Below, one piece after another: positions 52,131-59,690 of a stretch of 64,000 nucleotides of DNA. A program made the position numbers and the translations under genes. Where the stretch lies: NCBI RefSeq assembly GCF_041052385.1, contig NZ_CP163439.1, positions 9,351,001 to 9,415,000 of the forward strand, given 5' to 3'. Numbering within the stretch: position 1 is the stretch's first letter; each line of letters opens with the position of its first letter. The stretch is from Streptomyces sp. R28 (GTDB taxonomy: Bacteria; Actinomycetota; Actinomycetes; Streptomycetales; Streptomycetaceae). Below the pieces are notes generated by a model, which made no database searches, had not been told where the DNA came from, and saw only the letters and a program-made list of their open reading frames with translations.

Positions 52131-53834
52131 ATGACTGAGGATCTGAAGAGAAGGGGTGGCCGGGAAGGCCATCCGGATGTTTCCGGCCGCCCCAGCACGG
52201 ACCGAGTGGTGTTCGGCGTCACCGCCGCCATCACCGTGGCCTTCGTGATCTGGGGCTGGGCGGCCACGGACTCGCTGGAGAGCGTCTCCACGAAGATGCT
52301 CGACGGCCTGATCCACAACGGCGGCTGGGCCTTCATGCTCCCCGCCTCATGCTTCGTGGTCTTCGCGCTGTGGCTCGCGATCAGCCGCTACGGCCGCATC
52401 CACCTCGGCGCCGAGGGCGAGGAACCCGAGTTCAAGACCGTGTCCTGGGTCGCGATGATGTTCAGCGCCGGCATGGGCATCGGCCTGATGTTCTACGGCG
52501 TCAGCGAGCCGCTCTCGCACTACACCACCCCGCCCCCGGGCACGGACCCCGCCACCTCCGGCGAACGCATGGAGACGGCGATGGCCACCACCCTCTTCCA
52601 CTGGACACTGCACCCGTGGGCGATCTACGCGGTGGTCGGCCTGGGCATCGCCTCCAGCACCTTCCGCAAGCGCCGGCGCCAGACCATCAGCGCGGTCTTC
52701 ACCCCGCTGATCGGGGAGAAGCACGCGAACGGCACCGCGGGCCGGGTGATCGACATCCTCGCGATCATCGCCACCGTCTTCGGCTCCGCGGCCTCCCTGG
52801 GCCTGGGCGCGCTCCAGATCGGCTCCGGTTTCCAGGAACTGGAGTGGATGGACGACGTCAGCACCGGCCTGCTCGTCACCATCATCGCCGTGCTGACCCT
52901 GGCCTTCGTGCTCTCGGCCGTCTCCGGCATCGAGCGGGGCATCCAGTGGCTGTCCAACACCAACATGGTGCTGGCCGTGATCCTCGTGGTCTTCGTGTTC
53001 ATCGCGGGCCCCACGATCATCGTGCTCGACCTGCTGCCCACCTCGATCTTCGCCTATCTCGGCGACCTGCCCCAGCTCGCGGGCCGGACCGAGGCCAGCG
53101 GCGGCAAGGGCGTCGCGGACTGGCTCGGCAGCTGGACCGTCTTCTACTGGGCCTGGTGGATCTCCTGGCCGCCCTTCGTCGGCATGTTCATCGCCCGCAT
53201 CAGCCGCGGCCGCACCATCCGGCAGTTCGTCGGCGGCGTCATCCTCGTGCCCAGCACCGTCAGCCTCGTCTGGTTCGCGATCTTCGGCGGTACGGCGATG
53301 AAGCTGAAGGAGAGCGGCGCGCTCGGCGGCGAGGACACCCCCGAGGGGCAACTCTTCGGCGTCCTGCAGGAGTTCCCCATCGCGACCGTCACCAGCCTGC
53401 TCGTGATGATCCTGGTCGGCATCTTCTTCGTCTCGGGAGCCGACGCCGCCTCCATCGTGATGGGCACGCTCTCCCAGAAGGGCGCCCTCGAACCCGGCCG
53501 CTTCGTCGTCGTGTTCTGGGGCGTGGTGACCGGAGCCGTCGCCGCCATCATGCTGCTCGTCGGCAGCGGCCAGGGCGACGCGCTCACCGGCCTGCAGAAC
53601 CTCACGATCCTGGCCGCCGCGCCCTTCGTCCTGGTGATGATCGGCATGTGCGTCGCCCTCATGCGCGATCTGCGGCGCGACCCGGTCATCGTGCGCGGCG
53701 AGATGGGCTCCGAGGCCGTCGAGCTGGCCGTGATCGAGGGCCACAAGAGGTACGACGGCGACTTCGAGATCAAGGTCGGTCCGGGCCCCGGCACCGAAGC
53801 GGAGGGCGACCCGCTGGGTCACGACCACGGCTGA
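52131..53834 (+). CDS. BCCT-family betaine/choline/carnitine transporter
   Basis: The 567-aa protein has twelve predicted spans. The BCCT signatures are FSAGMGIGLMFYGVSEPLSH (with the GMGIGLMF unwound helix) and WTVFYWAWWISWPPFVGMFI followed by ARISRGRTIRQF, containing the aromatic box for quaternary ammonium groups. Substrates are probably glycine betaine or related osmolytes, taken up with Na+ or H+. The GMG helix corresponds to Na+-coupled members with some variation, so the coupling ion is unsure. ATG 52131 (GGAAGG upstream) is chosen over GTG 52122. It converges on the D-amino-acid-oxidase-like gene. Confidence 0.92.
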   Translation: MTEDLKRRGGREGHPDVSGRPSTDRVVFGVTAAITVAFVIWGWAATDSLESVSTKMLDGLIHNGGWAFMLPASCFVVFALWLAISRYGRIHLGAEGEEPEFKTVSWVAMMFSAGMGIGLMFYGVSEPLSHYTTPPPGTDPATSGERMETAMATTLFHWTLHPWAIYAVVGLGIASSTFRKRRRQTISAVFTPLIGEKHANGTAGRVIDILAIIATVFGSAASLGLGALQIGSGFQELEWMDDVSTGLLVTIIAVLTLAFVLSAVSGIERGIQWLSNTNMVLAVILVVFVFIAGPTIIVLDLLPTSIFAYLGDLPQLAGRTEASGGKGVADWLGSWTVFYWAWWISWPPFVGMFIARISRGRTIRQFVGGVILVPSTVSLVWFAIFGGTAMKLKESGALGGEDTPEGQLFGVLQEFPIATVTSLLVMILVGIFFVSGADAASIVMGTLSQKGALEPGRFVVVFWGVVTGAVAAIMLLVGSGQGDALTGLQNLTILAAAPFVLVMIGMCVALMRDLRRDPVIVRGEMGSEAVELAVIEGHKRYDGDFEIKVGPGPGTEAEGDPLGHDHG

Positions 53835-53845
53835 AGGGTGCGCAC

Positions 53846-54781
53846 TCAGGAGGAGGCGAGCCCGGCAGCCTCCTCCGCGCACCCCCACGCCACGGTCACA
53901 CCCGCCCCGCCATGCCCGTAGTTGTGCACCAACACCCGCCCGCCCGGCAGTGCCGCACGTTTCAGCCGTACGGCGTCCCGCCCCGGCCGCAGCCCCACCC
54001 GGTGCGCCAGCACCCGCGCCCCCGCGATCTCCGGCCGCAGCGCCGCACACCGCCGTACGATCGCCTCGGCCACCCCCGGATCCGGCTCCGGTGACCAGTC
54101 GTCCTCGACCGCGGTGCCGCCCAGGAGCAGCCGCCCGGGCTGCGGGAAGTAGTACGCCATCTCCCCGTCGGCGTCGGTCGAGGTCAGCCAGGTGCGGATG
54201 CCGGGGTTCTCCACGACGACCAGCTGCCCTCGCACGGGACGCACGGACGCGTCCGGCACCAGCTCGCGGGCGCCGAGACCCGTGCAGTTGACCACGACCG
54301 GCGCCTCGACCTCCCCGAAGCCGGCCACCGACCGCGTCTCGATCGCACCGCCCGCCTTCAGGAACCGGTCCCGCAGCCACGGCAGATAGGTCGCCATGTC
54401 GATCACCGGCAGTCGCGCCCACAGCCCCGGACCGGTGTACTCCTCGGCCGTCGTCGCGCGCAGCCCGGGCAGCCGGGCCGTGGCCCACGCGTCCGCCTCG
54501 TCCAGGCTTTCCCCGCCCAGTACCCCTTCGACCATGCGTACGCCGGCCGGCTCGCTCCGTGCCGCCAGCTCCTCGTACACCTCCAGGGAGCGCAAGGCCC
54601 ACGCCCGCGCGAGCGCGAGCGGTTCGATCCGGTACGGCCACCAAAGCGCCCCCGCAACCGCCGAGGTGGTCCCCTCGACGGGGTCCCGCGTCCAGACACG
54701 CACGCGTGCGCCTCGTTCGGCCAGTACGAGGGCCGTGGTCAGCCCGATGACACCGCCGCCGACCACCACGACATCGTCCAT
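53846..54781 (-). CDS. FAD-dependent D-amino-acid oxidase-like protein
   Basis: The 311-aa protein starts with an FAD-binding fold (DDVVVVGGGVIGLTTALVLA). At the C-terminus it has VHNYGHGGAGVTVAWGCAEE, the classical D-amino-acid oxidase signature. Arg in VGLRPGRDAVRL would hold the substrate carboxylate. It would convert D-amino acids (or glycine/sarcosine) to oxo acids with H2O2. ATG 54781 is favoured over 54796 because GGGGAG lies 8 nt upstream. It converges on the BCCT gene and is divergent from the unrecognised gene at 54863. Confidence 0.9.
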   Translation of the reverse strand: MDDVVVVGGGVIGLTTALVLAERGARVRVWTRDPVEGTTSAVAGALWWPYRIEPLALARAWALRSLEVYEELAARSEPAGVRMVEGVLGGESLDEADAWATARLPGLRATTAEEYTGPGLWARLPVIDMATYLPWLRDRFLKAGGAIETRSVAGFGEVEAPVVVNCTGLGARELVPDASVRPVRGQLVVVENPGIRTWLTSTDADGEMAYYFPQPGRLLLGGTAVEDDWSPEPDPGVAEAIVRRCAALRPEIAGARVLAHRVGLRPGRDAVRLKRAALPGGRVLVHNYGHGGAGVTVAWGCAEEAAGLASS

Positions 54782-54850
54782 CTGTCCGCTCCCCATGTCG
54801 GGACGTTAGCGGAATATGTCATGCCGCGCTCATATCGGTCCCATCGTGGG

Positions 54851-54856
54851 GATACT
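54851..54856 (+). promoter_or_regulatory. Candidate -10 (GATACT) of 341-aa unrecognised gene
   Basis: GATACT ends 6 nt before ATG 54863, with no Shine-Dalgarno. It has the same hexamer and nearly the same spacing as the MerR gene at 43895. Confidence 0.45.
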
Positions 54857-54862
54857 CACAAC

Positions 54863-55888
54863 ATGTCTGCCGAGTACGCGACCTTCGGCCTGGCACCGGC
54901 GATGCGTGCCGGTGGAGTCCTCGCCAACGGTGACTACCAGGTGCACCGGGATTTCGTGGACTTCATCGTCGACGGGCGCCCGCTGCTGTTCCAGCTCTCC
55001 GACCTCGACGCCGTCTCCCCGCTCGCCTCCGACGTCCCGCCCGCCATCTTCACCGCCCAGGTCCGCAGCCTGCTGCTGGAGGCGGAGGCCCCGCTTCCAG
55101 GCGGCCGGTACGTCATCTACGGCTGCCCGGACTGCGAGGACCTCGCCTGTGGTGCCGTCACCGCGCTCATCGACCAGGACGGTGACGACTACATCTGGCG
55201 GGACTTCGCCTGGCAGACCGACGAACACGCCGACCTGGAGCTCAACGGCTACCACGGCATCGGGCCCTTCCGCTTCCGCGGCGCCGAGTACCGCACGGCG
55301 CTCGGCTCCCTGCTCGCCGGCGACTCCGAGGCGCCGCGCCGCCGGGTGCTCCTCATCGGCGCCCGCGTCGCCCTCCTGGCCAAGCTCGCCGCCGCCCTGC
55401 GCACCATCGGCATCGGCGCCGACATCACCCATGACGTGGGCGGCGTACCCGCCGACGAACTGCGCGCCTACGGCGCCGTCGCCTTCGGACGGTCGATCGG
55501 ACAGCAGCAGCGTGCCGCCGTGCGCCGCGCGTTCGCGGACGCCGGAATCGACGTGGCCTATGTCGACGGCCTCGCGCCGATCGTGCCGTTGCTGGTCGCG
55601 CAGATCGAACACGCCCTGGACCGCAGCCCTGCCGCACAGCGCCGTCTGACCCGCCTGGTGGCCGCCGACGGCGAGGCGGGCGTCGAGGTCACCTCACCCT
55701 GCCGGGTCCGCCTCACCGCGTACCGCCTCGACCGTCTGTACCGCACCCACACCCACGAGGTCTTCGACGGCATCCTGGAACCGGGCCGCCATCGCATCGC
55801 GCTCGACGCGAAGGCAGTGAAGGGGGAGTCGTTCGTGGTGGCGCGGACGTCGGGGGGTGTGCTGGTGGAGGCCGTAGCGCTCCGCTGA
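54863..55888 (+). CDS. Unrecognised 341-aa two-domain protein with CPDC-type cysteine motif
   Basis: I do not recognise this protein with confidence. The N-terminal part (about 1-160) is mixed alpha/beta with an acidic character and a cysteine group YGCPDCEDLACG (Cys88, Cys91, Cys96) that could bind a metal or form disulfides. The middle (about 165-260) looks like a Rossmann-type half (RRVLLIGARVALLAKLAAAL, then DVAYVDGLAPIVPLLVAQIE). The C-terminal part is beta-rich. No signal peptide or membrane span. Similar genes are annotated simply as oxidoreductases in related organisms, as far as I recall. The transcript is probably leaderless. A repeat array follows the stop. Confidence 0.7.
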   Translation: MSAEYATFGLAPAMRAGGVLANGDYQVHRDFVDFIVDGRPLLFQLSDLDAVSPLASDVPPAIFTAQVRSLLLEAEAPLPGGRYVIYGCPDCEDLACGAVTALIDQDGDDYIWRDFAWQTDEHADLELNGYHGIGPFRFRGAEYRTALGSLLAGDSEAPRRRVLLIGARVALLAKLAAALRTIGIGADITHDVGGVPADELRAYGAVAFGRSIGQQQRAAVRRAFADAGIDVAYVDGLAPIVPLLVAQIEHALDRSPAAQRRLTRLVAADGEAGVEVTSPCRVRLTAYRLDRLYRTHTHEVFDGILEPGRHRIALDAKAVKGESFVVARTSGGVLVEAVALR

Positions 55889-55957
55889 GTGCCGGGATGA
55901 GGTGGGTGCCGCGCTATGCCGTCGTGCGTCTGCGGGTCCGTCGTGGCTGGTCGCGCC

Positions 55958-55981
55958 CACGCGGCGGAGCCGCATATAGAT
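55958..55981. repeat. Dispersed repeat, family 2, copy B
   Basis: The 24-bp block CACGCGGCGGAGCCGCATAT+AGAT is immediately followed by copy C in the same orientation, with a period of exactly 24 bp. It lacks the ACAGCCCC end found in copies A and C. Confidence 0.9.
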
Positions 55982-56013
55982 CACGCGGCGGAGCCGCATA
56001 TAGATACAGCCCC
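55982..56013. repeat. Dispersed repeat, family 2, copy C
   Basis: Copy C repeats the block and continues ACAGCCCCGCGCCC, like copy A at 33856. The GCGGC-GGA-GCCGC core forms a hairpin. It stands about 80 bp before the ABC-F start in the gap after the unrecognised gene. Confidence 0.9.
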
Positions 56014-56091
56014 GCGCCCTTGGGAGCGTTGCCCGCCCCCGGCGATCTTGTGCGCAGGGAAACGCCGACGCGTCCAAGGCGGCGTGGCCAT

Positions 56092-56097
56092 TAGGAT
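56092..56097 (+). promoter_or_regulatory. Candidate -10 (TAGGAT) of second ABC-F gene
   Basis: TAGGAT ends 8 nt before GTG 56106 and matches the actinobacterial -10 consensus well; no Shine-Dalgarno is present. Confidence 0.5.
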
Positions 56098-56105
56098 CGC
56101 TCCCT

Positions 56106-57746
56106 GTGACCGCCACCCTCGTTGCCAAGAACCTCGCCGCCGGCCACGGCGACCGCTCCCTCTTCAGCGGGCTCGACCTCGTCGTCGCGCCCGGAGACGT
56201 GATCGGCCTGGTCGGGGCCAACGGCGCGGGCAAGTCCACGCTGCTCCGCCTGCTCGCCGGGCTGACCGCGCCGGAGGACGGGGAGCTGCGGCTGTCCCCG
56301 CCGACCGCGACCGTCGGTCACCTCCCGCAGGAGCCGGAGCGGCGCCCGGGCGAGACCGTACGGGAGTTCCTGGCCCGGCGTACCGGGGTCGCCGAGGCCC
56401 AGCGGGTGATGGACGAGGCGACGCAGGCCCTGGTCGACGAAGCGCCGGGCGCGGACGACGCGTACGCCACGAGCCTGGAGCGCTGGCTGGGACTGGGCGG
56501 CGCCGACCTCGACGAGCGGGCGGAGGAGGTCGCCGACTCGCTGGGCCTGGCGGTGGACCTGGACCAGCCCATGACGTCCCTGTCGGGCGGCCAGGCGGCG
56601 CGCGCCGGACTGGCCTCGCTGCTGCTGTCGCGCTACGACATCTTCCTCCTCGACGAGCCGACGAACGACCTCGACCTCGACGGCCTGGAGCGCCTGGAAC
56701 GCTTCGTCGGCGGCCTGCGCGCCGGCACGGTGGTCGTCAGCCACGACCGCGAGTTCCTCACCCGCACCGTCACCAAGGTCCTCGAACTCGACCTCGCCCA
56801 GCGGCAGATCAACCTCTACGGCGGCGGCTACGAGGCCTATCTGGAGGAGCGCGAGGTGTCCCGCCGGCACGCCCGCGACGACTTCGAGGAGTACGCCGAC
56901 AAGCGCTCCGCCCTCCAGGACCGGGCGCAGATGCAGCGCTCCTGGATGGACAAGGGCGTCAAGAACGCACGCCGCAAGGCGAACAACGACAACGACAAGA
57001 TCGGCCGCAAGTTCCGCAGCGAGGCCAGCGAGAAGCAGGCCGCCAAGGCCCGCCAGACCCAGCGCATGATCGAGCGCCTGGACGTCGTGGAGGAGCCGCG
57101 CAAGGAGTGGGAACTGCGCATGGAGATCGCCTCGGCCCCGCGCTCCGGCGCGGTCGTCGCGACCCTGCGGGACGCCGAGGTACGACGCGGCGACTTCATC
57201 CTGGGCCCGGTGTCCCTGCAGATCGACTGGGCCGACCGGGTGGCGGTCACCGGCGCCAACGGCGCGGGCAAATCGACGCTGCTGGGCGCCCTGCTGGGCC
57301 GCGTCCCCCTGACGGCGGGACAGGCGACGCTCGGCTCCGGCGTCCTGATCGGCGAGGTCGACCAGGCCCGCAAGCTCTTCCACGGCGAGGAGTCACTGCT
57401 GGACGCCTTCTGCGCGGCGGTCCCCGACACGGAACCGGCGGAAGTCCGCACCCTCCTGGCCAAGTTCGGTCTGAAGGCGGACCACGTCCTGCGCTCGGCA
57501 GCCACCCTCTCCCCGGGCGAACGCACCCGCGCGGCCCTCGCTCTCCTCCAGGGCAAGGGTGTGAACCTCCTGGTCCTGGACGAGCCCACGAACCACCTCG
57601 ACCTGCCGGCCATCGAGCAACTGGAATCGGCCCTGGACGCCTACGAGGGCACGCTGCTCCTGGTCACCCACGACCGGCGGATGCTCGACGCGGTCCACGT
57701 CACCCGCCGCCTGGAGGTCGCCGACGGCAAGGTGACCGAACGCTAG
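56106..57746 (+). CDS. ABC-F family ATPase, second copy
   Basis: The 546-aa protein has two ABC domains: Walker A GANGAGKST in both, signatures LSGGQ and LSPGE, and DEPTNDLD and DEPTNHLD. The second signature has Pro in place of the first Gly (SPGER), which departs from the family. The linker (about 230-320) is rich in basic and acidic residues (KGVKNARRKANNDNDKIGRK). No leader region is available, since the transcript seems leaderless. It is therefore more likely a housekeeping translation factor than the inducible type seen at 19140. It converges on the serine hydrolase gene. Confidence 0.9.
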   Translation: MTATLVAKNLAAGHGDRSLFSGLDLVVAPGDVIGLVGANGAGKSTLLRLLAGLTAPEDGELRLSPPTATVGHLPQEPERRPGETVREFLARRTGVAEAQRVMDEATQALVDEAPGADDAYATSLERWLGLGGADLDERAEEVADSLGLAVDLDQPMTSLSGGQAARAGLASLLLSRYDIFLLDEPTNDLDLDGLERLERFVGGLRAGTVVVSHDREFLTRTVTKVLELDLAQRQINLYGGGYEAYLEEREVSRRHARDDFEEYADKRSALQDRAQMQRSWMDKGVKNARRKANNDNDKIGRKFRSEASEKQAAKARQTQRMIERLDVVEEPRKEWELRMEIASAPRSGAVVATLRDAEVRRGDFILGPVSLQIDWADRVAVTGANGAGKSTLLGALLGRVPLTAGQATLGSGVLIGEVDQARKLFHGEESLLDAFCAAVPDTEPAEVRTLLAKFGLKADHVLRSAATLSPGERTRAALALLQGKGVNLLVLDEPTNHLDLPAIEQLESALDAYEGTLLLVTHDRRMLDAVHVTRRLEVADGKVTER

Positions 57747-57774
57747 GGCGTGTGGGCCAGCTCTTTCCCTCCGG

Positions 57775-58956
57775 TCAGCGCAGAAGCGCGCAGACGAAGT
57801 TCTCCTGTACGGCGCGCAGTTCCTGCAGCAGATCGGGCTTCATGGCCTGGTTGATCTGGGTGGTGACGGAGAAGGTCAGCGACCGGTGCCCGTCCGGTGT
57901 GGCGGCGATCAGCTGCGTGTAGCCGAGGGTGTTGCCGGTGTGCCCCAGCACCACCCCACACCGGGTCGTGTACCGGAAGAGGGCGAGTCCCGCGTCGTTG
58001 CGCCCCGGCCCGGCGGGCTCGGACGCCGCCCCGGGAATCCAGCGCCGCTGCTCCCGCACGACGTCGTGGCCGTACAGGCGGCCGCCGGCGTAGCCGCGGA
58101 CGAAGCGGGTCATGTCGACGGGCGTCGACACGATGTCGCCCGACGCCCAGACACCGGACGTGCTGAGCGCCTCGCTGACGTCCTCCGCAGGAGAGGGCGG
58201 GTTCACGTCGTAGCCGTGCAGATAGGGCCTCGGCATCCGGTAGCCCTGCGGCAGGCTGGTGTGGCGCAGGCCCAGCGGCCGGTACACCGATGCCTCCAGC
58301 AGCCGTTCGTACCGGACCCCGGTCGCCGCCTCCGCCATCAGGGCGGCGGCGATGTTGTCGGAGTTGGAGTACTGGTACCGGGAGCCGGGCCGGAACCGCA
58401 GAGGCTGGTCGGCGACGTAGTCGAGCAGCCTGCGGGAGTCGAAGCGGTGCCGGGGGTCTGTGCCGAGGGTCGCCGCGAACGCCGGGGCCTGCGCGAAGTC
58501 GGGCAGGCCGCTGGTGTGGTTCAGTAGCTGGCGCAGCGTCACGGAACCCCAGGCCCGCGGCAGACGGGGCAGTCGCTCGCGCAGGGTGTCGTCGAGGCGC
58601 AGATAGCGGCGGTCGACGAGGGACAGCGCCACCGCGCCGCTGAACGCCTTGGCCGCACTGGCGATCCGCATGTGGTCGTTGGGGTCGGACCTTCGGCCGG
58701 TCTCCCGGTCCGCGACGCCGGCCCGCAGAACCCTGGTGCCCCTGCCGTCGCGGAGGACAGCGACGACGCCGGGCGGGCCGCCCGGCGCGCGGACCAGCCC
58801 CTCCAGCTGCTGCTGAAGCGCCTGGTCGGGGTGCGGTGCGGGCCGCGCGGCGGCTTCCGCGCCCGCCGGGGACAGCAGGGCCAGGCAGGCGGCGAAGACG
58901 GAGACCGCCCCGAGACGGGGCCCGAACGGGGTACGGCGGCGGGGTGGGATGGGCAT
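57775..58956 (-). CDS. Secreted serine hydrolase (beta-lactamase class C / D-Ala-D-Ala carboxypeptidase fold)
   Basis: The 393-aa protein has a signal peptide (GAVSVFAACLALLSPAGAEA) and the penicillin-recognising fold: SxxK as Ser100-Ala-Ala-Lys103 (RIASAAKAF), YSN at 196-198, and HTG in VLGHTGNTLGY. LLNHTSGLPDFAQ is typical of the class C/alkaline D-peptidase group. It may act on peptidoglycan peptides or as an esterase. ATG 58956 has AGGAG 5 nt before it. The slightly longer GTG 58962 would put the ribosome binding site too close. Confidence 0.88.
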   Translation of the reverse strand: MPIPPRRRTPFGPRLGAVSVFAACLALLSPAGAEAAARPAPHPDQALQQQLEGLVRAPGGPPGVVAVLRDGRGTRVLRAGVADRETGRRSDPNDHMRIASAAKAFSGAVALSLVDRRYLRLDDTLRERLPRLPRAWGSVTLRQLLNHTSGLPDFAQAPAFAATLGTDPRHRFDSRRLLDYVADQPLRFRPGSRYQYSNSDNIAAALMAEAATGVRYERLLEASVYRPLGLRHTSLPQGYRMPRPYLHGYDVNPPSPAEDVSEALSTSGVWASGDIVSTPVDMTRFVRGYAGGRLYGHDVVREQRRWIPGAASEPAGPGRNDAGLALFRYTTRCGVVLGHTGNTLGYTQLIAATPDGHRSLTFSVTTQINQAMKPDLLQELRAVQENFVCALLR

Positions 58957-59067
58957 CGGCACTCCTGAGCGGCGGCGGGCACGCGGATCGGCGTCCAGCT
59001 TCGCCCGCCCCGAGCCGGGCAGCCGGTCGTGCTACTGCACCTGGCCCAACGGGCCGCGCTCCGCGGC

Positions 59068-59619
59068 TCAGCCGAGCCGCGCGGCCAGGCCCGGGTAGTC
59101 GACGACGAGACCGTCGTCGTCGAACTCGATGTCGCTGCGGAAGTCGCCGGAGACGAAGCGAACCCGGCCGTGCCCCAGGTGTTGGTAGCTCTGCCGCGAG
59201 GGCAGGACGGCCAGTTCCGGCACCGACACCCACGCCATGAGGAACTCCCGTTCCCCGGACGCCAGATGAAGCCCGTGCCGCAGGACCGGCATCGTGTTGG
59301 TGAGCGGACACAGACCGAGGTCGCAGTCGAGGGCGCCGTCGGCCTCGGGCAGTCGCGCACCGTTCGCAGTCCAGCGGCCCGCTCCGTCATGCCGTAGATC
59401 GAGCGTGTGCACGCCCTCCGCCGACTCGGCGGTGACTTGCAGGCGACGCGTCACGAACCCGTCGGCCGTATCGAGTTCGTACGAGATCCAGTACGGCTCC
59501 GCGACGGTGCCGACCGCTCGGCCGCGGGCCCGCAGGGCGTCGCCGCCGAGCTCGATCCAGGCGGTCTCGACGCCCTTGCTCTCCGACACTTCCCAGGTGA
59601 TGACACGCGACGTCGGCAT
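59068..59619 (-). CDS. Putative glycolipid-binding (DUF1089) protein
   Basis: The 183-aa protein matches the PA1994/DUF1089 beta-barrel family: SKGVETAWIELGGDALRARG, PYWISYELDTADGFVTRRL, LDLRHDGAGRWTANGARLPE, DCDLGLCPLTNTMPVLRHGL and FVSGDFRSDIEFDDDGLVVD. A structural resemblance to glycolipid carriers gave the family its name; its true ligand is unknown. No signal peptide. It lies between the serine hydrolase and Tex genes in the same direction. Confidence 0.85.
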   Translation of the reverse strand: MPTSRVITWEVSESKGVETAWIELGGDALRARGRAVGTVAEPYWISYELDTADGFVTRRLQVTAESAEGVHTLDLRHDGAGRWTANGARLPEADGALDCDLGLCPLTNTMPVLRHGLHLASGEREFLMAWVSVPELAVLPSRQSYQHLGHGRVRFVSGDFRSDIEFDDDGLVVDYPGLAARLG

Positions 59620-59690
59620 GTCGTCAGCCTATGGGCGATCCGGCCCGGAGCCTCCGTGTCCTACCGGAGAGTCCGGGCCCGTGGCGTGGA

